A stretch of 64,000 nucleotides of DNA. Source: Balanoglossus misakiensis (Eukaryota > Hemichordata). A program made the translations under genes and the position numbers. The stretch is from the NCBI GenBank assembly GCA_040954595.2, contig CM082594.2, positions 8,370,001 through 8,434,000 of the forward strand, written 5' to 3'. Each line of letters opens with the position of its first letter. Positions within the stretch are counted from its first letter, which is position 1. Below are positions 18,273 to 31,100 of the stretch, piece after piece. Under the pieces are notes generated by a model, which had not been told where the DNA came from, did no database searches, and saw only the letters and a list, made by a program, of their open reading frames with translations.

Positions 18273-20303
18273 ATGTTTAAGATACTGTTTTTGGTCAGTT
18301 CTCTGTTGCTGGTCTCACCGGCTTTTGCCTCCGGGTATTACGCCCAAGCACTGCAGGTAGGCTAAATCCGTCCATCGATGTAAAATGTCAAATTTTTCAC
18401 CATCACTCGAAATTTTTCACTGTACTTTCCCGATATTCGCTTAAAATGATGCCGACACAAATTAGATCGGTTGGCCGTTTTACACGTCACTGTAACTTGC
18501 GTTCATAATTGAATTTTCCGCAAAACCTTGTCAGTGAACTGATTTCCCCTCTCTAAATTTCTTTCCACATATTTCACGGAACGCCACAGAGAGACTGCGC
18601 AGGTAAGCACACCTTTTTACGTGAAAAGATTATGACTTCTGCAGCAAATGTCGCAATGCAAAAAAATATTGAACCTTGATTTCGTTTTGGAAAACGTACT
18701 TCTAAAACTTGAGACTGAAATTCCAATAGGCGATGCAAAAGCAACGCGTGTTGGTTGACTCCATCAAGCATGATTCGAATGCATTGTGACCGGAATCTTG
18801 TCATTTCTTTGCAGCCGCTATCAGAGATCTAACATGCATGCAGTGTCCAGGACAGCCTGGTCCGGCCGGTCGTGATGGAGCCCCCGGCGAACCTGGAAAG
18901 GATGGCGAGAGGGGATTCCCAGGTCAGTAATCACGGGTAACAATTCCATCAGTGACTGCATATGATAGACAACTGCAGACTCAAAATTGATGTAAAGGAC
19001 TGGTTCAAAGACATGAATTTTACGTCGGTAGATTGTACTGAAGACAGGTGGTACTGTCTGACCCAGGATCGCCGAAACTAAAATCATTCAGGCCTTGTGT
19101 GTATTGCAATATACAACGAATGATTCGGTTCTCTATAACACTCTTCTCCCCCCCCCCCTCCACCAGGACCTCAAGGACCACAGGGCGAACAGGGACCACA
19201 GGGCGAATCCATTGTCGGACCACAGGGAGAGCAAGGCGAGAAGGGAGATCAAGGCGAAGCGGGTCCCAAAGGACCACGTGGTATCCCCGGACCAGCTGGT
19301 CCCCAGGGACTGCAAGGTATGACATCATTGCTTCAGTCTGGTCGTTTTTTTTTTGGTTTATTTATATTTCAATAAAAGCCGGGGGGAGCCAGTCCCATTC
19401 ACAGGCTTCAAAAGCCACAAATAAAACCACAACACGTTAAAATGAAGACAGAAATATAAACTATAACTCTGACAGTGTTAGGGTGTGAATACTAACATAG
19501 ATAATTTGCATGGTCGTTTTTACAGGACCACAGGGCTTCCAAGGAGAGCAAGGTGAACCAGGTAAGAAATTGGTAACTTGAAATTTGGAGCTTAGAGGGT
19601 ACCTTAGAGAGATAAATGTATCGTCGATTCTGGTGCAGAAAGGAGGTGCGAGAATTTACTGCTGTTTAAGAGCGCCTGTGGTTTTAACCAACAGAAAATA
19701 CACCGTTTTAATACTTCCACATCAACATAAGCCAACAGCAAGACATTTGACAACAACGATCTGCTCTTTCTTCCAGGTGAACCAGGTCTACCAGGTGCTC
19801 CAGGCCCAGCTGGTTTGAACGCACCAAAGACACAGTTAACATGTACCACCGTTAACGCCGATTCATATGCTGTACGCTGTCCCGCAGGTGAGGATTGCAA
19901 CCTTAGATCTTGGCCGGGGGGGGGGGGGGGGTCAAAATGGCTGCTGTGGATCATGCGCCCTCAAACGGTCGATTTAAACAGTCAAACATTTACTGGTTAC
20001 TATGTGAACCCACGCACTGACACTGGTGGAGTTATTGGGATGGGTGGAGATATGCCACATTAATCGTCTTTTGCTGGAAATGATGACATTTTAGAGTGGT
20101 TTGTTAAAATCTATTACCTGGATACGTCACACCTTACCAAATTACATCTTGTCTTTTTTATTCTACCAGGCTTCTCACTTGTCGGCTGCACGTGCCATGG
20201 ATGCCCTGGTTCTGAATACATGACCAATGATAACGTATGCCAGTGTAATTGCAAAGCTGTCCGAGAAGCCGAGGGCCGCTGCTGTTCAACTTCCATCAAC
20301 TAA
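18273..20303 (+). CDS. Secreted collagen-like protein with resistin-like C-terminal domain
   Basis: Seven coding exons: 18273-18356, 18590-18602, 18815-18922, 19167-19316, 19526-19561, 19777-19887, 20170-20303; 211 residues. Residues 1-19 are a signal peptide (hydrophobic core after MFK, ending SPAFA). Cysteines at 31, 40 and 43 precede about 32 Gly-X-Y triplets (45-144) with one break (GESIVG). The tail from 153 has ten cysteines at 153, 165, 174, 176, 179, 191, 193, 195, 205, 206: C-X11-C-X8-C-X-C-X2-C-X11-C-X-C-X-C-X9-CC. Resistin/RELM proteins have C-X11-C-X8-C-X-C-X3-C-X10-C-X-C-X-C-X9-CC, and the words [12 protein letters not shown] and GRCC match CPRGFAVTGCTC and ARCC of human resistin. 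I infer a trimer with a collagen stalk and resistin-type heads, secreted. Resistin itself uses a short coiled coil for trimerising. Ligand and receptor are unknown. The gene model is certain in exons 4-8 (counting the leader as exon 1) and strongly supported in exons 2-3. Confidence 0.93.
18590..18602 (+). other. 13-nt microexon of the collagen-like gene
   Basis: AGAGACTGCGCAG is flanked by CCACAG and GTAAGC. It encodes Arg-Asp-Cys-Ala and shifts phase 0 to phase 1. Without it, exon 2 joined to the exon at 18815 reads a stop after five codons. Alternative AGs two and four bases on give the wrong phase. Confidence 0.8.
19777..20303 (+). other. Resistin-like (RELM) domain exons
   Basis: The last two coding exons encode the ten-cysteine tail (residues 153-211). 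The intron splits it at the Gly codon of CPAG-FSL. Only the fifth cysteine is displaced, by one residue, relative to the vertebrate RELM spacing, and the total length between outer cysteines is identical. Confidence 0.85.
19916..19931. repeat. G16 homopolymer
   Basis: Uninterrupted G run 28 bases inside the last intron of the collagen-like gene. Confidence 0.95.
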
Positions 20304-20412
20304 GTCATCATCTGCCTTGGAATTTCTGCGCCCACTACGTCCAACAACGGGCAGCCACACAGTGCCATTTTTTATCTTACCTCATAATTTGCATAACAAT
20401 GCCAACAGATGA

Positions 20413-20418
20413 AATAAA
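20413..20418 (+). terminator. Poly(A) signal of the collagen-like gene
   Basis: AATAAA 110 bases after the stop codon. A second AATAAA occurs near 20770 and could serve a longer form. Confidence 0.7.
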
Positions 20419-20429
20419 TTATAGGATGC

Positions 20430-22129
20430 ATAGGTTAGAATATCCATAGTCTTCGACTTTCTTTAAAAACTGCAGTTGGACCGTGTATGTAGACCTTTAT
20501 TTTTATCCGTACGTCATCTCATGCAGGAAGTCCTCGTTCTATCGATCCGAGTCAGGGAGTTTGACATTCCATGTGAGATTTTATTATGTTCATTCAAGAA
20601 CGACCACCAGTTGACGTAGTGTTTCCATTTTTACGTTTAGTTTATGACGTTTTAGCATAGCGGGTAGAAGTCGACACAAATTGTCGTTCCCACTGGTGTC
20701 GTGTAGTTAGTGGTGTTTGTCAGACGCTAGCATTTTTCACTTGTATGACTTGGCTGTATGGACAAGACATAAATAAAGATCTACATATTCTACAACTTAA
20801 AATCGGATCTTCGCTGTCTTTATTTTTAATCCATTTTATTCTCAGTAAAGTGGACGTCTTTCACTCGATATATGGTATATTGTCTGTTACCTCAGTCTAT
20901 AGTAGACTATCAAAATTCTGTTTTCCTCAATCTACCAATATATCCCATCATGACATCACGTGGACAATACGTAGTCTGCGTGTTCAAAATTGTATTGACA
21001 CTGCCATAATGAGATTCCATTATCGGAACAACATGTGTTACATCCATTTACTTCAATATTGAAATATGTTCTATCAATTGATCCAAATGTATGCAGAGTT
21101 AATCTAAATTTCATGATCTTACCATTAACAGTACCAGACAGTGACATCTCGGCTATCAAAACATTTCATTGTTACTGTTTGATTTTTAAAAAAAAATTAT
21201 GAATGTGTACTGAGTTTGTTCGCCAGTAATCCGATCGACGTGTGGCATACATTCAAAACAAAACTTGGTTTGGTGTAATTTTCTTGCCTACTCCATTGTT
21301 TGTCTCCATCCAGTTAATGATTACGTAATGTCTGAACATGGATATGCACGCATGGTCTGACTAAATCGATTCTCAGTGCATTACTGAATGATACCACATA
21401 TACATCTGTACATGATAACTTTTATATTGCAAACTAATTTCCGAAATTGTCTCATTAGTAATTGATATTGAACATTTCAATCAGAACACATCAATCACGA
21501 TATATCGCCGTAAGTTCAAATTACCATCCCCCACCCGCCTACATTGCCAATACTCCTCTGCATGTATTTCGCTCTTTCTAGACAACGGCAAAATTATGTA
21601 CATGTGTGTGTATATATATATGTATAGATTAGGCGAAAAACACGATCACTTTACCCCCTAGGCCAATTATTTTAAACCTATTACCGCCATTCAAATACGG
21701 CCGTCTTTATATACGCTAATTGTCCATTCTTATAATTCTACACATGCGTACTCACACTTGTGTTTGTGTACTTGTAATAATACACGGAAATTAATAGTGG
21801 ATGTCAATATTTAATTGTTTCTCTCCATATTCGTATTCATGAATAATTGTGCTTGGGAAGATTAATTCTGTTTATCAATAAATTTCTAATGTTAGTTATT
21901 TTCTGTTTGTTCATGCATGCAACCGTCCCCACACTGAAATATCTAATTTCCGTGCATTCAGACAAAATACCCACAATCCTCACGCAATTCAAGTACGTGT
22001 TGGCCATTGCCATGGCGACCGTAATCGTTATCTAATGCGGAGCTTGTCACGCTGTTCGTTCTATTTAGGCAAATAACGTCGTCTGGGCCTGTGCTTACAT
22101 CCAAGCTGACTGCGACCTGATTCGAAGAT
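20430..22129. other. Intergenic region upstream of the CA8-like gene
   Basis: 1.7 kb, AT-rich, with a (TA)n stretch near 21613-21622. It should contain the CA8-like promoter and 5' UTR, but I cannot place a TATA box or start site. No coding sequence recognised. Confidence 0.6.
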
Positions 22130-25100
22130 ATGGGGGACTCGTCGGATTCAGGCCAAGTGTGGGGTTACAACGAAGATGGTACGTATCGCACAGCTATATT
22201 CATGATTATTCATTTTACATCCATTTCGAATGCGTTAGCGCTGGTGATATGGTATCGTATTGTTAAAGAACTGGCCTGTCTCTCACTGCTGTTTGACTGC
22301 TGTCATGTCACCATATGAAAAGCTATTTCCATGGTAACAAGTGATGTTCAGTTTTATCTCTGTGCTAGTCTCAGAATATTTTCATTGTGAACCCATGGTT
22401 GTGTTACATCTCGGTAGACAGCACACAGTTTGCAGGCGAAATTTTGCTCATCGGAGCTCACAGACGGATGAAGTAATTAATTCCGTCGTCACGCTACCTT
22501 GATCATTCCCATCAGGCAAATGTGACGTTGAGACAGCGTTTACTAGCTAAACATCTTACCAGTGTTCTAGCAACAAGCTGTGCGTCACCTAAAATGAATG
22601 CGGACATCAATTTTCCATCAGCGGCTATATAGTCCGTGTCAAACGTGGATGTACATTGTACCACACTTTCTGTTGTACATCCGTGCAGTCTCAAAGCACC
22701 TTCCTTCATCAATGAAAGAAGGCCATCAATTATACTAAAGAAAGCCGAATACAATAGCCAACAGATGACGCCATCAACACGTCCGTATACTAGAAGTAGG
22801 CACACAACATACAATGCTCGAATAAAGTGGTCGTTTGACAGTTTACAGCCTTGAGAAACAGGCCATTTTTGGGGGAAGTTTCACATTCCGTCGGGTACAC
22901 AGTCGTATGCTGTTACCCGCATGATCAGTCAAGATGATGTACATACAACCCGCATTCGCTGTCGTTAATATCAATTTACGGCGCCATATTGCATTAAATT
23001 CGGTACCGGTTAAATCCTTACCAAGTAAATAATCAATTGCATAATTTTCAACGCGCGGTGGTTATTGTAAATACGTGTTGAAATAAATCTTGTTGAATAA
23101 TATTGATCATTAGGCACACATCATCGTCCCGGGCCTAAGATCTTGGTTGATTCACATTACTTGTTGCAAAAATCAACAAGAAATATAATAGAATTTTCCA
23201 AGAAGGTTAAGAGATTGATTTATTTTCCTGAAGATTCAGGAAATTTTAATTTCGGCTAAATGACATTTATATATATTTATAGCATAGACAATGACAATGA
23301 AACGCTCAGTTATGATTTCGTGCACCATTCCGATTTTTCAACAATTTATAAATTGTAGGGATTCATGAATCGTTTCATATAACCTGTATGGAACGAATCA
23401 CGAATCAATTTCCTGTCTTCTCGTATCAGCGTGTCCCTCGAGGCCAATTTTTATTTCGTTTTTGTGAGTGATGAATACCACGGGAACAGTATGATATGCA
23501 AACCTTTCCATATTCACCAAGAAGCATATGAGTTACTATTTATAACGTAACAAAAACATGGTAGATATGTAAATCATTCTCTGAGGTAGCAGTTAATATT
23601 ACCGTTACTATGGGCTTGACTGTTGCTGTATTTCTAATTTTCTGGCTCTGTTTATTTTTTACTAGGCGCGTCAGAATGGGGAATCCTTTTCCCTGAAGCC
23701 AACGGAGACTGCCAATCGCCAATCAACATCAACTCCCGCGAAGCCGTCTTCGATGGCGGCCTGAACGAACCTCCTCTAGTCACCAACTACATCGTTTGCC
23801 GTGAATGCGAGTTCATCAACAACGGACACGCTATACAAATCGTGTTCAAATACAAAACAGGTAAGACATCCACCGGTCCAGTAGACTCTATAATTTTGCA
23901 GGGATTAGATCATTATGTAGACGGGAATATCTGTCGCTCGAGGGCGCTCTCCCAAGGGAACGGCGGAGACCAGTCCAATTATATAATATGCTTCTGTATG
24001 AAAATACCACAAGCGGCTTAAATCGCACAAATGCACCATTCATCCAACTATTTCCAATCAAATAAGAGGGGAAAACTTAAAAATCTGAACTGTTTTTTGT
24101 CAAACAGACGCAAATAATTCATCAACACTTTCTGTACTGACTCAGGAGAGCAGGATTACGCTTAAACATGCAATAATAATCATTCTGTAGTGCACCGAAA
24201 TTTTGTAATTCCTTCCATGTGATTCTGAATTTTATGAGATCAAATAGCGAAACGTGTCCTTGATGAGGGCGCTATCAACGTCACCGGTCATGGCTATAGG
24301 CTGACTGACGTTATCTCATGTAAATTCACAAAACAGTCGCGTTTCTTTCATCCGTAGTCAAGGTAACCCCTGATACACGTTGTATGTCATCGTTCCACAA
24401 AAGTAACGTTGTTCAAGTCCGTGTGTATTAAATTTGCATGAACATTAGTGACCTGTCTATAAAGGCCAATTTTAAAGTCCTTTGACTGGCCGCTACAGAA
24501 GGTTAGACTTTAGTTGTAATAACCAGGCGTCGTCATCTCTTTAATTTTTGTGTAATAAGCTTTAATCAAGTATCGGCTATGTATAGGAACAGCCACATTA
24601 TGACCGCCGTTCAATCAATATCGATATTGAAAGTGTTAATTCTTGGGGTTAATTCTCTGCCTCGACAACACAATGCACCCAACAAAGGCTGTTATAGGTT
24701 CCATCAATCCGCATATCCAATATATGTCATAATGTTTTGACATATAATTAGCAATAGCTTTTCATTTGGTGTTGGCAAGCATATGAATATAATAGGATTA
24801 CAGAACGCCCTGCGGAGCTAATACGACGACAATAAATTGCCGGCAAAATATCATAAACCTGAGCTGAAAGAAAAGTCCGCTATATTTCTTTGCTAATTTA
24901 TTCAGTTTCCTTCACTATATGTTGCATTTTTATCTTGTCAATAAATTGTATATTGTGAAGGCTACATGTAGTAATAAATGATTTTAGCGCTACTGGTTAC
25001 GATCACGACGGAATATTAATTCCTGTTGAAATTTTCTTAATTACGGCTGATACGAACCAATATATTAAACTATTGAACGAAGCCTGTCAGTGTTCTCCAT

Positions 25101-28100
25101 GAAATATTAATATCCACGTGATATACGTGATAATTGAAATCGTTTTAAATCTATCGTGACTGATAATATGACCACGATCTGCATTAGAATTTTAATACCG
25201 TACAGGGGTTAAGATACGTTGCATATTTAGCAATACTTGGCGGATTTCTGGCCGCGTGACTTGTGTTTTCCTCTTTTCGAGATAATTAGAGTGCTGTTGA
25301 TGACGGCAACCGGTTGTCAAGTTTGACCGATGCGAAATTCGATTTCCTCAGCGCTCGTTCTCAGTTGCAGTCATTTGACGCTTTTAAACGCCACGGCCTC
25401 CGGGGAATACGGTACGCATTGTCACGTCCCTCGTTAATGGCAGACTCCTTGCCTCGCTGACTGAAGTAACTTCGGATTGGCATGGCAACCTGGTTACTGT
25501 ACACCTGTATGGTTTCATGAATTTGTGCTAAATGACGTCATAGACCCCCCGGGTACGCAGCTGCGTGCTCCTCATCTGTGTCATATGAGTGCGCCATCAA
25601 CGCCTTATATCAGTGCCACTTTCTATTAAAATCTACTTTCTATTAATTTATTTTGACAGGCTTTGAGAATCCACTCAATTTCACCTCAGTTGAAGCAAGA
25701 CTGGAAGCCGTTCCAAGATCACGTAAGTCAATAATCATAGAAGTTGAATATGTTTTATTAGTTTATTAATATTACATAAAGGGATACGGCCACCTACGTA
25801 AGTTTAGCCTCAGTTACCATATAACGTGGAGAACTAGCCAATCACAGATTTTCACTGACTTGGTAGATGGCCTATCGTCTGCGTTCTCGCAAGGTTGTTT
25901 CTTAATATTGAGGTCAATTTCTGCAGTGTCAATCTCCCCCTCCAAACATGTCTAATGGCGCTTGAATGACGTAACCTGTGAGAATAGACCTTCCAAGACG
26001 CCTCATCAAACACCTGTTATTTTTGCACTAATCAGTATTCTGTCACTGGCGGACAAAGATGGTACGAGGGCGCTTTATTGTGTCATGTATAATTATTGGT
26101 GCTATTTTGAATAGTGGGCGATAACAGGTGCACGTGTGTTTGTTTGTATTTCGTAGTCATCACAGGAGGCCCTCTTGCGCAAGACAGTGAATATCAATTA
26201 GCAGAGTGTCGATTTCACTGGGGACGCGAGGATGACCGTGGTTCGGAACATAATGTCAATTTCAAAGCTTTCCCTATGGAGGTAAGCCCCTACAACTTAC
26301 TTGCAATGTACTAATTCAGTGATGGTGTGGCTTGGGTCAAAAAGACGGGAAAACTTAGCGAGTAGGAGCTGGAATAGACAAGGGAGTGAAAATGGGAATG
26401 GAATTGAAAGGGATGAATCCGTTGGGAAGAGGGGGGGGGGCGTTCTTTTTGGCATGTTTCGGAAAGGGGGGTTTATTGATATTTTTTCATGGTACAGTTT
26501 TCACTGAACACACGCCACGTCACTCTTTTTTAGAAAATCTAAGCGAGCGCCCTCTTCAATCTCTTGGCTAATAACGTGGTGTCGCTAGGTTAGGGTATTT
26601 CAAAGACAAAAGTTAGTGCGCTGCCTGCTTAAAGAGGGCGCTTTGCAGTCACGTGCTCTAGCCGGCGCTCATCCAAGTGCACGCTCAATGCCTTGAAATA
26701 CACATCCATATTTTTAGAATCGAATTACAAGAAAAGATAATCGAATTTCAGGATTTCATCGCGGTTTTGTGTTTTAATAAGTTCTGTTATCCGGTATCTT
26801 TATTAATGTAACATTAACTCAATATCGCGCGGCTACAAAATAGAAGGTCCACGTCTTACGTCTCAAGCATCTACTAGTATTTCGGTACAGTATTGGATTA
26901 TCATTATTAATAATAATAATTCATTATGTTTCAAAATGATTAAAATATCGTCGATGGCAAATAACAAAATGACAAACATTCGCAAACATTTCTCTAACTC
27001 GGCGAAGTTGAGCTTAAGAGCCAGTTCCCGACCCCCTTATCTTAGAATTTCATCGTTTCTGGTTACAGAGAAACAGGGTTAACACACCAATGTGAATCGT
27101 TCAACTGAACACATACTATGCCGTGTCTCGTTGCCATCACCGACAAGCACGAAATAAATTAGCCGCGTTGATTTCACAATATATACCCACGTGCGCGACA
27201 GACAGTAAACATGTTGTTGAAATGAACAGCACTGAATGCGCCCTGGAAACCGTTAAGTTTATTCGCTCTCATGGCAACGGCGTACACGCTTATGTAGTGC
27301 GGGTGACATTTTTATTATGCTGAATGTAGTTGCTGACTTTTTTCTTATTGGGGCATTGTTTATTTTACGGTCGTTATCTTCCTTTTGTGAAGTTGTAGCT
27401 CGAAATGATCTTAAGTAAAGCCATCTTTAATAACGTGATTCCGCACGGTTAAGTCATATACCCTAGAGTCTATGGTTAAACTTAGTTACAGTATCTAACT
27501 GAACTCCGGCACTGCTATAGTTCTTGATTTCATTTCACTAACGGTGATATGTAAAACTGGCACCGAAAAAATCGCTCATGCAGTGTTCATTGTTTTTACA
27601 AAGAAAATTTATAAAACACTACCTGCTAACCAGCAACTCTCCAGAACAAATTGTGGATTAACTGCACTGGGTGTGATACTTTGGCTTTTCAATATTTTCG
27701 CTTAGAATGCGCATCAGCACTCGAGACATAACCAGCCCAGCACATGTTGTCAAACAACCGTGTAAGTTTGCGATGTTGTTCTTCCAACTTATGTCTTACC
27801 ATGATAATATTTTGAAAGTTTGATTTTGATATTTGCGGTATATGAGCATTTTATCTTTAAAAAAACCTCTAAGCTTATTCGTAACGAGGATGTACTAGTA
27901 TATTCTTGGGTTTCACTGCACCGCCCGCTACTTTTTTTATTTCCACGCCGTGTCGCCATTGTACAATAAAAGCACGCTTACACACAGAAAGCTGTTTTCA
28001 TATACGACTCGATGGTGTCAATCGATAAGCAGAGTGGATGCGCACGCCATGGTCACAACGAGACAATGTGCAACAAATCCCGTGTCGGCGCTAATGGCAA

Positions 28101-31100
28101 CACTTTGTTAGGAGGGCTAGACCAGATCAACAAGCGCTGTTTCCATGCAGGCTCTGCACAGCTAGTCTGACAGTTCGTGATTTTTGGCCGTGGATATATC
28201 CGCCGACGTCCAACGTGTTCGATTAGGCGCTAAACGAGCCCGCATTTGACCACTCAGCTACGCGGCTTCGCAGAGAAATACGCCAATGTTTCCTTTACGA
28301 TCCTCGATTCTGAAGTTTGACAAGATTATTTGTATGTTAAAGTGGTTGATTCATAGTAGCCCTGACCAAGGGTTTCACACGCCATTGTCACTTTATTTTA
28401 TTTGAACACGGTATAGTCTTTCCACTTAACTGCCGGGATTTAACAACTTTGCCGACTCCATCAATAAATCTGTGACGTACATCTTATACACGTAACCAAT
28501 GCCTCCCGAAGCTTGCCTCGACGCCAAATGGCTTTCTAAGCGTACCAGTGCAGATTAGAAATAATACTGTAAGATCACACAAATATTTCAGAAGCAGATT
28601 TGGCGTTCTAAAGACTGTGATTAGCTGAACAAGTAGCCAGCTTTGCACTCGCCTTTCGTCTTATTTACACTAAGAGTAGTCTCCGACAAATCGCGATAAT
28701 AAAGCCTAATTGTGCGCCCTAATCAGCGATATTTAATCGTTAGATTAACGTCCCACACTCACCTTACATGCCTAGCTGCAAAAATAAAGTCATTTGGTTA
28801 AATAACAAATTGAATTTTTGGCTCGATGTTAGCCAATAAAATACTAAAAAAAGAACCATCCTAAACAACCGTAACGTGTTAATATAACAGCGATTTTTTT
28901 CTCGCCTACATAAACACCTAAGTATGAATACAGTGGTATTCATTTATAAAGGAAATGAATATTTATAATTTCTCTTTCTGCAAATGTGCAACATATTTGA
29001 GCGTCATAATGCATAGGCGTTTATTGCGCGAGTTGGCAAAGAGATGGTGTCCCAGAAGAGGCTCATGGGCGTGACCTAAGGGCTATGTTGGCGCCATGAC
29101 GTATTTCTCCGTCTGTGAGTCCCATTCAACTCTTAATCTAGCCTAATGTAATTTTGCTGGCTTTTCAAGCCAATTTTCGGCTAATTTGATCCTTTTGGGG
29201 AGGGCACTTGTGGAGATTAAACCGCCATCCATTTAGACTGCGAAGACCATAGGGAGAACGCGTTAGACAGGGGGAGATTGCATCCATAGCAACGATATTT
29301 CCGCACCATTTGAAATAGTTCCGGTTTTCTTTGTTTTATTACATATTCCGATTTTCCTGATTTCGGTAAGATATTTTGGCGTTCGCCGTCGACTGTCTGT
29401 GTTGCATCGCACGCTTGCCGTCATAAAACGACAGACTCCTGTTCTGTATGTCTGAGCTCCATTAAAAACCCATCCAGTCCAGCATATACCGTTTCCACAG
29501 TTTATCATATAAATCGCAGATTATTGTATTTTGATCATTGCATCCTGAACCCAGGAGATTTCATCTTTAAATAGTAAGGCCATCACTTGGAAAATTGAAA
29601 ATCTTTTTTTCCCCTCTAAAAGGCAAGTCCATCCCAACCGAAGATTAATGTTGAGTTGTCTTCTAGATTGTGATCATATCTCTGCTGCGTTCCCAAGAGG
29701 ACGCACCGCATCAATCGTCGTTGCGAAGAGAAAATTGTGCGCGGGGCTGCCTTTGCCGGGCGCCCAGAAACGAATCGGTCTGATCTCCAGACGCGGTGTG
29801 CAATATGTCCACTCAGGAATCTAAATTCACTCGTGTAGAAGCATTTTTCCTACTAGTTTAACTTACACGAGTCTAGTCAATGCATAGATGGAGTGCTAAC
29901 ATTCAGATGTCTTATAAGTTATTAGTAGGTAATTGACTTAAACAGCCCTGACTAAGAAACTCACTGAATCGCTGACTTTATAAATGAGAGTACATAATAC
30001 AGTGTGTTCGCTGTGTAACCATGTGTAAGGGGGTCGGTGCAGTTGGCATAGATTTAGAGTAATTACAACGCGCAGTAGTAGCCAGCCCGTGTTGGCATCA
30101 CTACAAACCGGTATAACCCGATCACATGCATACTCGACCGATAATATACCAGAATTTGTGAGGTGAAAAAAAACGTAGACATGTCGACGACGCGGCTGTC
30201 AGTGACGTTCATATTAGCAGTCCCGGTCAGGAATGTAACTACAACGTCACATGACTTAAAACCGAGGCATTTTTCATCGCGAGCGTTTTCGATCGCTTTG
30301 ACAACACCGGAAAACAATGTGGACCGGCACTTGGAGAGAATACGAGTATGAAGCGAGTACATTAAAACCAGTAGGAGACAAATTGGACGGCGGATATTTT
30401 GCTCAATTTCTAAGCTACTTAACGGATAATGGCACTCTAGACTGCTCGAATTCAATTCTATTAATGTCTTTATAGCTCGTGATGACTTAACCGGCATATA
30501 GTGCATCTTCACTTAAACAAGTGATACGCTCGCCTTGAAGACAGCTATGGGAGCAAAAATCGGCGACCATGGGTATTTCTTTACACTTCTTTATTTACAA
30601 GTCAAAAGCCACGTTCGGTTCCAAGTTTTGACAGAACAGCAGTGTAAACATTTCCATCGGGGTCACGGTAGTGTCGACTGGATCGCAAAGAATTTTGATT
30701 TTTATTGTGTGTTTTTTGTGGGAGTTATTCTAGTTGCCAAGGTGTACATTGATAGCGAGGGAAGTACGTAAACGTAGGCAGGGAAATGCGACGAACATCA
30801 TCAACGGTGCGGTAGTGCACCGATTACCAAGCACTCAAAACGCAATATTCAGAACATCAAAAAATACGACGCAACGCTGATCCTTAAGCAGCGGTGACTA
30901 CGAATGTGAAATATGGTTTCAATGAAATAATAAAAGGAGCGCCCGAGGGTTCCTATTCTCTGAGTTATTGTCCGTGAGTATTTTTACGACAACTGGGAAG
31001 GCACCGGAGGCAGAGAAAACATCATGTCATTGTTCTCTTGTGACTTTTAATACACCGTGTTATATTCAATTATTATTTTAAACTCAGCCCGAGTTTGAGG

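Larger units (their letters stand above)
23940..26642. repeat. Five dispersed copies of GAGGGCGCT in CA8 introns
   Basis: Exact copies at 23940-23948, 24265-24273, 26066-26074, 26634-26642 (plus) and 26546-26554 (minus). The word resembles the CTCF core half or the conserved end of a short dispersed element. No longer shared flank is evident by eye. Confidence 0.75.

Noticed and set aside
22512-22814. 100-codon hydrophobic open frame on the minus strand in CA8 intron 1
   Set aside because: Hydrophobic and Cys-containing but no family motif or supporting signals; left as chance.
30063-30512. 149-codon open frame on the minus strand inside CA8 intron 4
   Set aside because: No domain, signal peptide or splice partner recognised; length is attainable by chance in 64 kb.
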